Source: Kitasatospora setae KM-6054 (GTDB lineage: Bacteria > Actinomycetota > Actinomycetes > Streptomycetales > Streptomycetaceae). From it: a DNA stretch of 64,000 bases. Location: positions 3,038,001-3,102,000 of the forward strand of contig NC_016109.1 in assembly GCF_000269985.1 (NCBI RefSeq). The letters are read 5' to 3'. The notes beneath the pieces are model-generated. The model saw only the letters and a program-made list of their open reading frames with translations. It was not told where the DNA came from and ran no database searches. Positions 1 to 13,426 of the stretch are shown in pieces (the first letter of the stretch is position 1; each line of letters opens with the position of its first letter). The position numbers and the translations under genes were made by a program.

Positions 1-1112
1 GTGGAGGCGTACGGCAGCGAGGCGGTCTGCGGGTCGTCGGGTCCGCGCAGCAGCGGGTTGAGGATCGCGCCGATCGGCCCGGGGTAGACCGAGCCGTAGG
101 CGTGGCCGCCGGTGCGCTCGTAGACGGGGCAGGTGTTCATGCAGGCGCCGCAGCGGATGCAGCGCAGGGCCTGTCGGCCGACCGGGTCGGCGAGGGCGCG
201 GGTGCGGCCGTTGTCGACCAGGACGAGGTGGAAGGCGCGCGGGCCGTCGCCGTCGACGGTGCCGGTCCAGGTGCTGGTGTAGGGGGCCATCCGCTCGCCG
301 GTGGCGTTGCGGGCCAGCAGTTGCAGGAAGACTTCGAGGTCGGCCCAGGTGGGGACGGTCTTCTCGATGCCGACGACGGAGATCAGGGTGTCGGCGAGGG
401 TGAGGCACATCCGGCCGTTGCCCTCGGACTCGACGACGACCAGGGTGCCGGTCTCGGCGACCACGAAGTTGGCGCCGGAGACGGCGACCTTGGCGCCGAG
501 GAACTTCTCCCGCAGGTGCAGCCGGGCGGCTTCGGCGAGTTCGGCGGGGTCGTCGGTGAGCCCGTCGGGGGCGGGGCGGCCGTGCCGGCCCATCTCGCGG
601 GCGAAGATCTCGCGGATCTCGGCGCGGTTGCGGTGCAGCGCGGGGACGACGACGTGCGAGGGCAGGTCGTCGCCGAGTTGGACGATGGCGGCGGCGAGGT
701 CGGTCTCGCGGGCGCTGATCCCGGCGGCTTCGAGGGCGGCGTCGAGGCCGATCTCCTCGGTGAGCATCGACTTGACCTTGACGATCTCGCGTTCGCCGGT
801 GGCTCGGACGAGGTCGGTGACGATCCGGTTGGCCTCGGCGGCGTCCCGGGCCCAGTGGACGGTGCCGCCGGCGGCGGTGACCTTCTCCTCGACCCGGAGC
901 AGGTGTTCCTCCAGGCCGGCCAGCACCCGGTCCTTGATCGCGGCGGCGCTGTCGCGCAGCTGTTCCCAGTCGGGGCGTTCGGCGGCGAGCACGGCCCGCT
1001 TGCCGCGGATGGTGCGGGTGGCGCGGCGGACGTTCTCGCGCAGTTGCCGGTTGCCGACCTCGCGGGCGGCGGCCTCGGGGAAGGCGGGCCAGCCCAGGAA
1101 CGACCTGGTCAT
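1..1112 (-). CDS. lutB: LutB-like iron-sulfur LUD-domain protein (3' end outside window)
   Basis: Lactate utilisation protein B, a cytoplasmic subunit of the LutABC L-lactate oxidation system. The reading frame runs from an ATG at 1112 off the left edge. It shows an N-terminal LUD domain (TGTLVVVESEGN, GANFVVAETG) followed by a ferredoxin-type cluster motif CIRCGACMNTCPVY near residue 310. Its start overlaps the lutA stop by 4 nt (ATGA), so the two are translationally coupled. The C-terminal second Fe-S region and any lutC lie outside the window. Family assignment is firm; the substrate is inferred from the family. Confidence 0.93.
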   Translation of the reverse strand, partial: MTRSFLGWPAFPEAAAREVGNRQLRENVRRATRTIRGKRAVLAAERPDWEQLRDSAAAIKDRVLAGLEEHLLRVEEKVTAAGGTVHWARDAAEANRIVTDLVRATGEREIVKVKSMLTEEIGLDAALEAAGISARETDLAAAIVQLGDDLPSHVVVPALHRNRAEIREIFAREMGRHGRPAPDGLTDDPAELAEAARLHLREKFLGAKVAVSGANFVVAETGTLVVVESEGNGRMCLTLADTLISVVGIEKTVPTWADLEVFLQLLARNATGERMAPYTSTWTGTVDGDGPRAFHLVLVDNGRTRALADPVGRQALRCIRCGACMNTCPVYERTGGHAYGSVYPGPIGAILNPLLRGPDDPQTASLPYAS

Positions 1113-1903
1113 CGGGCGGCCTCCGCGACGGGGACGCCGGGCAGCGGCCCGTCCTGTTCGGTGCGGGCCAGGATCTCGGCGAGGTGCAGGGTGCGGACGG
1201 GATGGCCGTCCCGGGTGAGCCGGCCGCCGATGTTCATCAGGCAGGAGTTGTCGACGGCGGCCAGCACGGACGCGCCGGTCTCCAGGACGTGCCGGGCCTT
1301 GTCGCCGTTCATCGCGCCGGAGACCGCGGGGTTCTTCAGCGCGAAGGTGCCGCCGAAGCCGCAGCACTCCTCGGCGGCGGGCAGGTCGACGTGGTCGAGG
1401 CCGCGGACGGCGCGCAGCAGCCGGTGCGGCCGGTCGCCCAGCCCGGTGGCCCGCAGGCTGTGGCAGGTGGGGTGGTAGGCGACCCGGTGCGGGAAGTACG
1501 CGCCGACCTCCTCGACGCCCAGCCGGTCGGTCAGGTACTGGGTCAACTCGACGACCCTGGGGGCGAGTTCGGCGACCGCCCGGGCCAGCCCGGGATCCCC
1601 GGCCGCCCGGGCGGCGAGCGGGTACGCCTCGGCGGGCATCCCGGCGCAGGAGGCGGACGGGACGACGATCTCCTCGTAGTCGGCGAAGGTGTCGACGAAG
1701 TGCCGGGCGAGCTTCGCGGTCTCCTCGCGGTAGCCGGTGTTGAAGTGCATCTGGCCGCAGCAGCTCTGCGCGGCGGGGAAGTCCACCTCGACGCCGAGGC
1801 GGCGCAGCAGGGTGACGGTGGCGCGGCCGGTGGCGGGGAAGAGCGCGTCGTTCAGGCAGGTCACGAACAGGGCGGTGCGGGCGCGCGGCGGGTTCGGAGG
1901 CAT
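1109..1903 (-). CDS. lutA: LutA-like (Fe-S)-binding protein, CCG domains
   Basis: Lactate utilisation protein A, a 264-aa protein with two cysteine-rich CCG domains. SCCGQMHFN lies near residue 58 and ECCGFGGTF near residue 190, the heterodisulfide-reductase-type cluster ligands. I chose the ATG at 1903 (MPPNPPRART) because the upstream in-frame extension would run through the divergent regulator and its putative operator. It is first in the lutAB operon and divergent from a GntR regulator 58 bp away, which probably represses it. Role in L-lactate oxidation is from family knowledge. Confidence 0.92.
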   Translation of the reverse strand: MPPNPPRARTALFVTCLNDALFPATGRATVTLLRRLGVEVDFPAAQSCCGQMHFNTGYREETAKLARHFVDTFADYEEIVVPSASCAGMPAEAYPLAARAAGDPGLARAVAELAPRVVELTQYLTDRLGVEEVGAYFPHRVAYHPTCHSLRATGLGDRPHRLLRAVRGLDHVDLPAAEECCGFGGTFALKNPAVSGAMNGDKARHVLETGASVLAAVDNSCLMNIGGRLTRDGHPVRTLHLAEILARTEQDGPLPGVPVAEAAR

Positions 1904-1915
1904 GCCCGCATCATA

Positions 1916-1935
1916 GATGCAAGCTTGGATGCAAG
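1916..1935. promoter_or_regulatory. Putative GntR operator in the lutA/gntR intergenic region
   Basis: The 8-mer GATGCAAG occurs twice, at 1916-1923 and 1928-1935, separated by CTTG, with the palindrome CAAGCTTG across the junction. It sits in the 58-bp gap between divergent lutA and the GntR gene, where FadR/LldR-type regulators normally bind. Function is inferred from position and symmetry. Confidence 0.5.
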
Positions 1936-1961
1936 GCACCGGCGCGTGGCAGAATGCCCTG

Positions 1962-2579
1962 GTGACGACCGATCCCCTGCCCACCGCCGACCGGGCCTAC
2001 CAGCACGTCCGCAGCCGTCTGCTGGACGGCCGCTGGCCCGGTGGCACGCTGCTCTCCGAGGGCCTCGTCGCCGCCGAGCTGGGCCTGTCCCGGACGCCGG
2101 TCCGGGAGGCGTTCCTGCGTCTGCGCGCCGAGGGCTTCCTGCACCTGTACCCCAAGCGCGGCGCCCTGGTCGTCCCGGTCGCCCCGGGCGAGGCGCGCGA
2201 CGTGCTGGCCGCCCGGGTGCTGTTCGAGCGCGCCGCGATCGACACCCTGGCGGCCCGCGGCCCGGCCGCGCTGGCCGCCGCCGGAGCGGAGCTGCTGGCC
2301 GCCTGCGAGCACCGCGACCCGCACCCGGTCGAGGCCGGCCGGCACTTCCACCTCACCCTGCTGCGGGCGGCCGGCAACCCCGTCCTGACCTCGCTCTACG
2401 AGACCCTGTGGGACTACCAGACCCGGGTCTCCGCCGCCGCCACCGCGACCCCCGACCGCGCGGACCGCGACCACGCCGAGCACCTGGAGCTGGCCCGCGC
2501 GCTGGCCGCCGCCGACCCGTCCCGCGCCCGCGGGCTGGTCACCGCGCACGCCGACTCGCTGCTGGCCCGGGTCGGCTGA
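1962..2579 (+). CDS. GntR-family (FadR subfamily, FCD domain) transcriptional regulator
   Basis: A 205-aa regulator. The N-terminal winged helix (residues about 10-75, with SEGLVAAELGLSRTPVREAF) is typical GntR, and the remainder is an all-helical FCD ligand domain. FadR/FCD regulators bind small carboxylates such as lactate. The GTG at 1962 is preferred over the ATG at 1917, because the latter would start inside the proposed operator. Divergent to lutAB, so it is probably the lactate-responsive regulator (LldR-like). Confidence 0.88.
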   Translation: MTTDPLPTADRAYQHVRSRLLDGRWPGGTLLSEGLVAAELGLSRTPVREAFLRLRAEGFLHLYPKRGALVVPVAPGEARDVLAARVLFERAAIDTLAARGPAALAAAGAELLAACEHRDPHPVEAGRHFHLTLLRAAGNPVLTSLYETLWDYQTRVSAAATATPDRADRDHAEHLELARALAAADPSRARGLVTAHADSLLARVG

Positions 2580-2600
2580 GCCGGGTCGGGCCGGAAACGG

Positions 2601-2646
2601 GGAGCGGGGGCCACCGGCGGCGGTCCGCGCCGGTGGCCCCCGCTCC
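2601..2646. terminator. Bidirectional terminator between gntR and pgi
   Basis: Perfect 19-bp inverted repeat (2601-2619 with 2628-2646), 8-nt loop, between the convergent gntR and pgi stop codons. Confidence 0.85.
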
Positions 2647-2655
2647 GGGGGCGGC

Positions 2656-4320
2656 TTACTCGCGGCCGCGCAGCTCGCGGTAGCGGCCGACCAGGTGGGC
2701 GGTGGAGGCGTCGAGGGCGTCGGTGCCCTCGCCGGTGAGCAGGACCGGCTCGATCTTCTTGGCGAGGACCTTGCCGAGTTCGACGCCCCACTGGTCGAAG
2801 GAGTCGATGTTCCAGACCGCGCCCTGGACGAACACCTTGTGCTCGTAGAGGGCGACCAGCTGGCCGAGGACGTGCGGGGTGAGCTCGCCGGCCAGGACGG
2901 TGGTGGTGGGGTGGTTGCCGCGGAAGGTCTTGTGCGGGACGAGCTCGGCGGGCACGCCCTCGGCGGCGACCTCCTCGGCGGTCTTGCCGAAGGCCAGCGC
3001 CTGGGTCTGGGCGAAGAAGTTGGCCATCAGCAGGTCGTGCTGGGCGACCAGGGCGTCCGGCAGGTCGGCGACCGGCCGGGCGAAGCCGAGGAAGTCGGCG
3101 GGGATCAGCTTGGTGCCCTGGTGCAGCAGTTGGTAGTAGGCGTGCTGGCCGTTGGTGCCGGGGGTGCCCCAGACGACCGGGCCGGTCTGCCAGTCGACGG
3201 GGTTGCCCGCCCGGTCGACGGACTTGCCGTTGGACTCCATGTCGAGCTGCTGGAGGTACGCGGTGAACTTCGACAGGTAGTGCGAGTACGGGAGCACGGC
3301 GTGCGCCTGGGCGTCGAAGAACGCGCCGTACCAGACGCCGAGCAGGCCGAGCAGCAGCGGCACGTTCTGCTCGGCGGGGGCGGTGCGGAAGTGCTCGTCG
3401 ACGAGGTGGAAGCCGTCCAGCATCTCGCGGAAGCGCTCGGGGCCGATCGCGATCATCAGCGAGAGGCCGATCGCGGAGTCGTAGGAGTAGCGGCCGCCCA
3501 CCCAGTCCCAGAACTCGAACATGTTGGCGGTGTCGATGCCGAAGTCGGCGACGCCCCGCGCGTTGGTGGAGAGCGCGACGAAGTGCTTGGCGACGGCCTC
3601 GTTCCCGGCGCCGAGCCGGTCCAGCAGCCAGCCGCGGGCGACGACCGCGTTGGTGACGGTCTCGATGGTGGTGAAGGTCTTGGAGGCGACGATGAACAGC
3701 GTCTCGGCGGCGTCCAGGTCGCGGACGGCCTCGTGCAGGTCGGCGCCGTCGACGTTGGAGACGAAACGGACCGTCAGGTCGCGGTCGGTGTAGGAGCGCA
3801 GCACCTCGTAGGCCATCGCGGGGCCGAGGTCGGAGCCGCCGATGCCGATGTTGACGACGTTGCGGATCCGCTTGCCGGTGTGGCCGGTCCACTCGCCGGA
3901 GCGGATCCGGTCGGAGAAGGCGGCCATCCTGTCGAGGACGGCGTGCACGGCGGGCACCACGTTCTCGCCGTCGACCTCGACGACGGCGCCGCGCGGGGCG
4001 CGCAGCGCGGTGTGCAGGACGGCGCGGTCCTCGGTGGTGTTGATCTTCTCGCCGCGGAACATGGCGTCGCGCAGCTCGGCGACGCCGGTCGCGGCGGCGA
4101 GGTCGCGCAGCAGGTCGAGGGTGCGGTCGGTGACCAGGTTCTTCGAGTAGTCGACGTACAGGTCGCCGACCCGCAGGGTGTATCGGGTGCCGCGGTCGGG
4201 GTCGGCGGCGAACAGCCCGCGCAGGTGCTGTCCGTCGAGTTCGGCCCGGTGCTTCCCCAGTGCGGCCCACTGCGGGGTGCGGTCCAACGGGGTCCGGCCG
4301 TTGGCGGGGGTGTCCGACAT
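2656..4320 (-). CDS. pgi: Glucose-6-phosphate isomerase
   Basis: 554-aa cytoplasmic enzyme interconverting glucose-6-phosphate and fructose-6-phosphate (glycolysis/gluconeogenesis). Full-length for the long bacterial/eukaryotic-type family. The signature regions are present: [14 protein letters not shown] near residue 155, the phosphate-binding [20 protein letters not shown], and the C-terminal signature [11 protein letters not shown]. Monocistronic, bounded by the terminator at 2601-2646. No oddities. Confidence 0.98.
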   Translation of the reverse strand: MSDTPANGRTPLDRTPQWAALGKHRAELDGQHLRGLFAADPDRGTRYTLRVGDLYVDYSKNLVTDRTLDLLRDLAAATGVAELRDAMFRGEKINTTEDRAVLHTALRAPRGAVVEVDGENVVPAVHAVLDRMAAFSDRIRSGEWTGHTGKRIRNVVNIGIGGSDLGPAMAYEVLRSYTDRDLTVRFVSNVDGADLHEAVRDLDAAETLFIVASKTFTTIETVTNAVVARGWLLDRLGAGNEAVAKHFVALSTNARGVADFGIDTANMFEFWDWVGGRYSYDSAIGLSLMIAIGPERFREMLDGFHLVDEHFRTAPAEQNVPLLLGLLGVWYGAFFDAQAHAVLPYSHYLSKFTAYLQQLDMESNGKSVDRAGNPVDWQTGPVVWGTPGTNGQHAYYQLLHQGTKLIPADFLGFARPVADLPDALVAQHDLLMANFFAQTQALAFGKTAEEVAAEGVPAELVPHKTFRGNHPTTTVLAGELTPHVLGQLVALYEHKVFVQGAVWNIDSFDQWGVELGKVLAKKIEPVLLTGEGTDALDASTAHLVGRYRELRGRE

Positions 4321-4507
4321 CGGTTGCTCCTAGCGTCATACGGGGTGCAGATACCGGCTGGTTCCGGCGGGAGGGTCGCGCTGGTCCGGGCGGGTACGTG
4401 TGCGTGTGCCGGCTCCGTCGACGGCCTTGCCCGCCGCCAACCCTATGCCCTGCGGGCGGCCGGTCCGGGCGGCACCACGGGCGCCGCCCCGGGTGGTCGA
4501 CGGTCCG

Positions 4508-6088
4508 TCACTTCCGCGCCGACTGGAGGTCGAGTGCGCGCAGCACGCGGTCGGCGACCTCGGGGTCGGCGCCGGCCTCGCCGCGGGCGGCGAGCACCTC
4601 GCGCCGGGAGGCGGCGATCATCTCCTGCTCGACGGCGAACGCCTGCCGCCACTGCTTGCCGCGGCGCTTGGCCTCCAGCGCCTCCTCCTCCTCGTACTTC
4701 TCGGGGCAGAGCCGGGCGAGCCGGTCGTGCTGGCGCTCGCGCAGCCGCTCGGTGAGCTCGGCGGGGAGCTGGTCCTCCTCCTCCAGTTCGGCGAGCCGGT
4801 GCAGTCCGGCCTTCGCGGCGCGCCACCAGAGTTCGCGGACGGCCTGCTCGTGCGCGTCGTGGTCGCTGTCCAGGCCGAGCAGCTTGACCACGTACGGCAG
4901 GGTCAGGCCCTGGACCACCAGGGTGAACAGGACGACGCTGAAGGCGATGAAGACGATCTCGCTGCGGGCCGGGAAGGCCAGCCCGTCGCGCATCGCGAGC
5001 GGGATGCCGAGGGCGAGGGCGACGGTGGCGACGCCGCGCATGCCGGACCACCACAGGACGACGGTCTCCCGCCAGCTGATCGGGGTGTCCTCCTCGCCGT
5101 GGGTGACCCGCTTGGAGATCCAGGCGGCGGGCAGCAGCCAGAGCAGGCGCAGCAGCACGACGACGCCGATGACGATCGCGGTGTCGCCGATCATGGTGTG
5201 CCAGGTGTCCTTGACGTCCTGCAGGACGGTGGACAGCTCCAGGCCGATCAGGCCGAACGCGACGCCGGTGATCAGGGTCTCGACGATCTCCCAGAAGGCG
5301 TTGCCGACCAGCCGGTAGGAGACCTCGTCGGCGTCCGAGGCCCGGTCGGCGAGGTAGAGCGCGCAGACCACGACGGCCAGCACGCCGGAGCCGTGCGCCT
5401 CCTCGGCGAGCGTGTAGGCGGCGAACGGGACGAGCAGGTTGAGCGCGACCTGCTGGGTGGGGTCCTCCAGGAAGCCGGCGATCTTCGCGTTCAGCCAGCC
5501 GAGCCCGACCCCGACGGCGACCGCGACCACCGCGGAGAGCAGGAAGCGCTCCACCGCCCGGCCCACCGACAGGTCGCCGTCGACGACGGCCTCGACGGCC
5601 AGCGAGTAGATGACGATCGCGGTGACGTCGTTGAACAGGCCCTCGCTCTCCAGCACCGCGGTCAGCCGGCGCGGCAGGCCGACCTCGCCGGCCACCGCGA
5701 CGGCGGCGACCGGGTCGGGCGGCGAGACCAGCGCGCCCAGCGCGACCGCGGCGGCCAGCGGCGCGGCGGGCACCAGCCAGCTGAACACCCCGGCCACGGC
5801 GGTGGTGGTGACCACCACCAGGGCGACGGCCAGCAGCAGGATGGAGCGGATGTTGGCCTTGAAGTACCGCACCGAGGAGCGCCGGGCCACCGCGAAGATC
5901 AGCGGGGGCAGCACCAGCGGCAGGATGAACTCGGGGTTGATCTGCACGTTGGGGATCTGCGGGACGACCGCGAAGACCAGACCCACCATGGTCATCAGTA
6001 CCGGCTGCGGGATCCTGGTCCGCCGGGCCAGCGGCATCGTGACCACCGAGGCGAGCAGGACCAGGAAGAGCAGGGTCAGCTGGCCCAC
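4508..6088 (-). CDS. CPA1-family Na+/H+ antiporter
   Basis: 526-aa integral membrane exchanger. The first about 400 residues are hydrophobic (roughly 11-12 helices), with the CPA1-conserved SPPDPVAAVAVAGEVGLP and ESEGLFNDVTAIVIY segments carrying the ion-binding acidic residues (SPPD, FND). A charged cytoplasmic tail (KYEEEEALEAKRRG region) follows. Probably Na+ or K+ extrusion and pH homeostasis. GTG start at 6088 with AGAGGA upstream. The 187 bp to pgi show no other feature. Confidence 0.93.
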   Translation of the reverse strand: MGQLTLLFLVLLASVVTMPLARRTRIPQPVLMTMVGLVFAVVPQIPNVQINPEFILPLVLPPLIFAVARRSSVRYFKANIRSILLLAVALVVVTTTAVAGVFSWLVPAAPLAAAVALGALVSPPDPVAAVAVAGEVGLPRRLTAVLESEGLFNDVTAIVIYSLAVEAVVDGDLSVGRAVERFLLSAVVAVAVGVGLGWLNAKIAGFLEDPTQQVALNLLVPFAAYTLAEEAHGSGVLAVVVCALYLADRASDADEVSYRLVGNAFWEIVETLITGVAFGLIGLELSTVLQDVKDTWHTMIGDTAIVIGVVVLLRLLWLLPAAWISKRVTHGEEDTPISWRETVVLWWSGMRGVATVALALGIPLAMRDGLAFPARSEIVFIAFSVVLFTLVVQGLTLPYVVKLLGLDSDHDAHEQAVRELWWRAAKAGLHRLAELEEEDQLPAELTERLRERQHDRLARLCPEKYEEEEALEAKRRGKQWRQAFAVEQEMIAASRREVLAARGEAGADPEVADRVLRALDLQSARK

Positions 6089-6154
6089 GGTGGTTCCTCT
6101 CGGCAGGTGCGGGGTGCGCCGAGCTCAGCATACGTCGGGGCGGGTCCGGGCCGA

Positions 6155-6185
6155 TTGTGTGTTCCGGCCGCTGACCAGGTAGTGT
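6155..6185 (+). promoter_or_regulatory. Possible tRNA-Lys promoter
   Basis: TTGTGT (6155-6160) and TAGTGT (6180-6185), spaced 19 nt, end 15 nt before the tRNA. Spacing is slightly long; inferred only. Confidence 0.4.
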
Positions 6186-6200
6186 TCTCCGGGTCAGCAG

Positions 6201-6274
6201 GCGCCGCTAGCTCAGTTGGTTAGAGCAGCTGACTCTTAATCAGCGGGTCCGGGGTTCGAGTCCCTGGCGGCGCA
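6201..6274 (+). tRNA. tRNA-Lys (anticodon CTT)
   Basis: Complete 74-nt cloverleaf: acceptor GCGCCGC/GCGGCGC, D-arm with AGCTCAGTTGGTTAGAGC, anticodon loop CTCTTAA (CTT) on a perfect 5-bp stem, T-loop GTTCGAGTC, discriminator A. The CCA is not encoded in full. Confidence 0.98.
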
Positions 6275-6282
6275 CCGACAGT

Positions 6283-6319
6283 CCGAAGGCCCCCTCGCTC
6301 CGCGCGAGGGGGCCTTCGG
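6283..6319 (+). terminator. Terminator after tRNA-Lys
   Basis: Perfect 16-bp inverted repeat (6283-6298 with 6304-6319), 5-nt loop. It serves tRNA-Lys and possibly the convergent gene at 6341. Confidence 0.85.
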
Positions 6320-6340
6320 CGTTCCGACCGGCGTTCCCGG

Positions 6341-6712
6341 TCAGGCCCCGGCGGGGACCTTGTCCAGGAAGCCCTGGACGCTCTTGATCCGGGCCGAGCC
6401 GTCCAGCGCGATCACGTCGAAGCCGATGGCGACGTTCTCGGTGGCGCCGGCCGGGACGAGCTCCCACTGGAAGCGCGCGATGTGGTGGTGCGCGTCGACG
6501 GTCCCGTACAGCTTGAAGTCCAGGCCCTGGAACTGCTCGCGGGCGCCGGTGATCAGGGCCGCGACACCGGCGTGGCCCTCGACGTCCGCCAGCGGGTCGG
6601 TGTAGGTGGCATCGGCGGCGAAGAGGTCGGCGATCGCGGCCGCGCGCGCTTCGGCGTCCGCCTCGTTCCAGATGGACAGGTAACGCGTCACCACGTCGTT
6701 GAGATCACTCAT
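6341..6712 (-). CDS. SnoaL-like / NTF2-fold protein
   Basis: 123-aa protein with the alpha+beta barrel pattern of the SnoaL-like family: N-terminal YLSIWNEADAEARAA, FAADATYTDPLADVEGHAGV, and GFDVIALDGSARIKSVQGF at the C-terminus. Members are polyketide cyclases, isomerases or simple ligand-binding proteins, so the reaction cannot be told. AAGGAG lies 6 nt before the ATG. Divergent to the PKS operon, with its own 11-bp-period repeat box (6803-6829), so it may belong to the biosynthetic cluster. Confidence 0.8.
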   Translation of the reverse strand: MSDLNDVVTRYLSIWNEADAEARAAAIADLFAADATYTDPLADVEGHAGVAALITGAREQFQGLDFKLYGTVDAHHHIARFQWELVPAGATENVAIGFDVIALDGSARIKSVQGFLDKVPAGA

Positions 6713-6802
6713 TGCCGTTACTCCTTACATAAAGACGGGCAGCCCGGAGGCGTCGACCGCCCGTTGTCGGGCAGTGCCGCGTCGAAGTCTTCCCCGGGGC
6801 GG

Positions 6803-6829
6803 TCGAGTGGCGGTGGACCTCCGCTGGAG
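6803..6829 (-). promoter_or_regulatory. Degenerate SARP-type box for the SnoaL-like gene
   Basis: Read on the minus strand, TCCAG, TCCAC and TCGAC follow one another at 11-bp period. After the last heptamer, 8 nt lead to AAGACT as a -10-like hexamer. Weaker than the other boxes but with identical geometry. Confidence 0.4.
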
Positions 6830-6844
6830 GTGGCCGCGGGGCAG

Positions 6845-6887
6845 GTCAGCGGGGTGTCAGGGGAGGGTCAGCGGGGTTTGGTGGCAT
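6845..6887 (+). promoter_or_regulatory. SARP box and -10 for the ACP-PKS operon
   Basis: GTCAG repeats at 6845, 6856 and 6867 (exact 11-bp period). Eight nt after the last heptamer comes TGGCAT (6882-6887) as the -10. This geometry is established for AfsR/DnrI-type SARP activators. Confidence 0.7.
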
Positions 6888-6924
6888 GGGTGCCGACCCG
6901 CCCGCGAGAAGATGGAGTCCCGTG

Positions 6925-7314
6925 ATGAGTGCGCCCGCCGCCGTGGAGGCGATGCTGGCCCTGCCGGAACCGGAGCGTCTGGAGCGGCTCCGCGAGCTGG
7001 TGGTGGACGAGTTCCGGGCGAGCCTGCTGCTCGAACCCGGTGAGGAGCTGCCGCTGGAGCGCAGCTTCTTCGACCTGGGAATGACCTCGCTGCGGCTGAC
7101 CGAGCTGAAGCAGCGGCTGGAGCGGCGCCTGGACTGCGCGATCAGCGCCAACACGCTGTTCAACGAGCCGACGGTCGCCCACCTGGTCGCCTACCTGGCG
7201 GAGCTGGTGCTCCCCCGGGAGGAGGCGCCCGCCGCCCCCGCCCCCGTCACGGCCGAGCCGGACGGCGAGCGGGCGCTGGTCGACCACCTGCTGCGCGACC
7301 TGTACCAGTCCTGA
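6925..7314 (+). CDS. Free-standing acyl carrier protein
   Basis: 129-aa carrier protein with one phosphopantetheine domain. The attachment serine is S55 in FFDLGMTSLRL, and the rest of the four-helix ACP fold (TLFNEPTVAHLVAYLAE) follows. A 30-residue Pro/Ala-rich tail and a short C-terminal helix (VDHLLRDLY) resemble a docking segment. I chose ATG 6925 (GGAG 7 nt upstream) over ATG 6886, which lies inside the proposed -10. First gene of a + strand operon, 32 bp before the PKS, so it probably supplies or receives an acyl chain from that enzyme. Confidence 0.88.
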   Translation: MSAPAAVEAMLALPEPERLERLRELVVDEFRASLLLEPGEELPLERSFFDLGMTSLRLTELKQRLERRLDCAISANTLFNEPTVAHLVAYLAELVLPREEAPAAPAPVTAEPDGERALVDHLLRDLYQS

Positions 7315-7346
7315 GCCGCACGTTCCGTCACGAGGGAGGGGAACCC

Positions 7347-11824
<4,478 letters not shown>

Positions 11825-11825
<1 letters not shown>

Positions 11826-13426
11826 TGGGCACCGCACAGACCCTGGCGGAGGCCGCCGCCCGGCACGCCGCCGAGCGGCCCGGCCACCCGGCGGTGCTCT
11901 GCGAGGGCCGGGTGACCGACTACCGGCGGATCGACGAGGAGAGCAGCCGGGCGGCGCGGGCGATCCTGGCCGCCGGGCTGGGCACCGGCTCCCGGGTGGC
12001 GTACCTGGGCAAGGAGTCCGAGCACTACTACGAGCTGGCGCTGGCCTGCGCGAAGGCGGGCACCGTGCTGGTGCCGGTGAACTGGCGGCTGACCGCCGGC
12101 GAGGCCGAGCACATCCTGAGCGACTCGGCGGCCGAACTGCTCTTCGCCGAGCCCGCGTTCGGGGAGCTGGTGGAGAAGGTGCGGCCGCTGCTGCCCGGGC
12201 TGCGCCAGGTGGTGGAGCTGGCCCCGCCGGGCGAGTCGGGCGGGCAGCGGGCCTGGGCGGCGGGCTTCGCCGCCACGCCGCCCGGCACCGCGGGCGGCCC
12301 GGACGACGCGGTGCTGCAGATCTACACCTCCGGCACCACCGGCGCGCCCAAGGGCGTGGTGCTGGCGCACCGCAGCTTCTTCACGCTGCCCGCGGCGATG
12401 GCCGGGGCGGGCGTCGCCTGGATCGACTGGCTGCCGACCGACCGCAACCTGATCTCGCTGCCCGGGTTCTCCATCGCCGGGATGGGCTGGTTCATGCACG
12501 GCTTCGCGGCGGGCGGCACCAACGTGGTGATGCGGATGTTCGTCAGCGAGGAGGCGGTGCGGCTGATCGCCGAGCACGGGGTCACCACCACCTTCGCGGC
12601 GCCGGCCATGCTGCAGATGATGATCGAGGAGCGCGGCGCCTCCAAGGCGGCGTTCCGCTCGCTGCGCAAGGTCGCCTACGGGGCGGCGCCGATGTCGGAC
12701 GCCCTGCTGGGCCGCTGCCTGGAGCTGCTGGACTGCGAGTTCGCGCAGATCTACGCGGCGACCGAGACCGGCACGGTCGCGGTCTGCCTGCCGCCGGAGG
12801 ACCACTGGGTCGGCAGCCCGGTGCTGGGCTCGGTGGGCCGGGCCTGCCCGGGGCACCGGCTGAAGGTCGTCGACGACGCGGGCGAGGAGCTGCCGCCGGG
12901 CGCCATCGGCCGGGTCTGCGTGTCCACCCCGGCCCGGATGCTGGGCTACTGGGGCCTGCCGGGGGCGACCGCCGACGCGATCGACGGCGAGTGGCTGCGG
13001 ATGGGCGACGCCGGCTACCTCACCGAGGACGGCTACCTGTACCTGTGCGACCGGATCAACGACACCATCATCGCGGCGGGCCAGAACATCTACCCCGCCG
13101 AGGTGGAGAAGGCGCTCGACGGGCACCCGGCGGTCGCCGAGAGCGCCGTGCTCGGCGTGCCGGACGAGCTCTGGGGCGACGCCGTGCTGGCGTGCGTGGT
13201 GGTCCGGCCGGGGCGGGCGGTGACGCCCCGCGAGCTGCTGCGGCACCTGTCGGGGCGGCTCGCCGACTACAAGACGCCCACCCGCTGGGAGTTCGTGGAC
13301 GCGGTGCCGCGCAACCCCACCGGCAAGATCCTGCGCCGGGTGCTGCGCGAGCGGTACCTCGCCGCGGCCGCCGCTCCCGCCGCTCCCACCGCTGCCGCCC
13401 TCCTGTCCGAAGGGGACCTCCGATGA
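11825..13426 (+). CDS. Acyl-CoA synthetase / AMP-dependent ligase
   Basis: 533-aa ANL-superfamily adenylating enzyme. It shows the P-loop-like YTSGTTGAPKGVVL (residues about 160-175), the A5-type YAATETGTVA, the GEWLRMGDAGYL core, and C-terminal NPTGKILRR with the catalytic lysine. It activates a carboxylic acid as acyl-AMP, then as acyl-CoA or acyl-ACP. It starts within the PKS stop (TGATG) and ends overlapping the next gene (ATGA), so it is tightly coupled to the PKS and probably loads a starter onto the ACP or KS. The substrate cannot be told. Confidence 0.92.
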
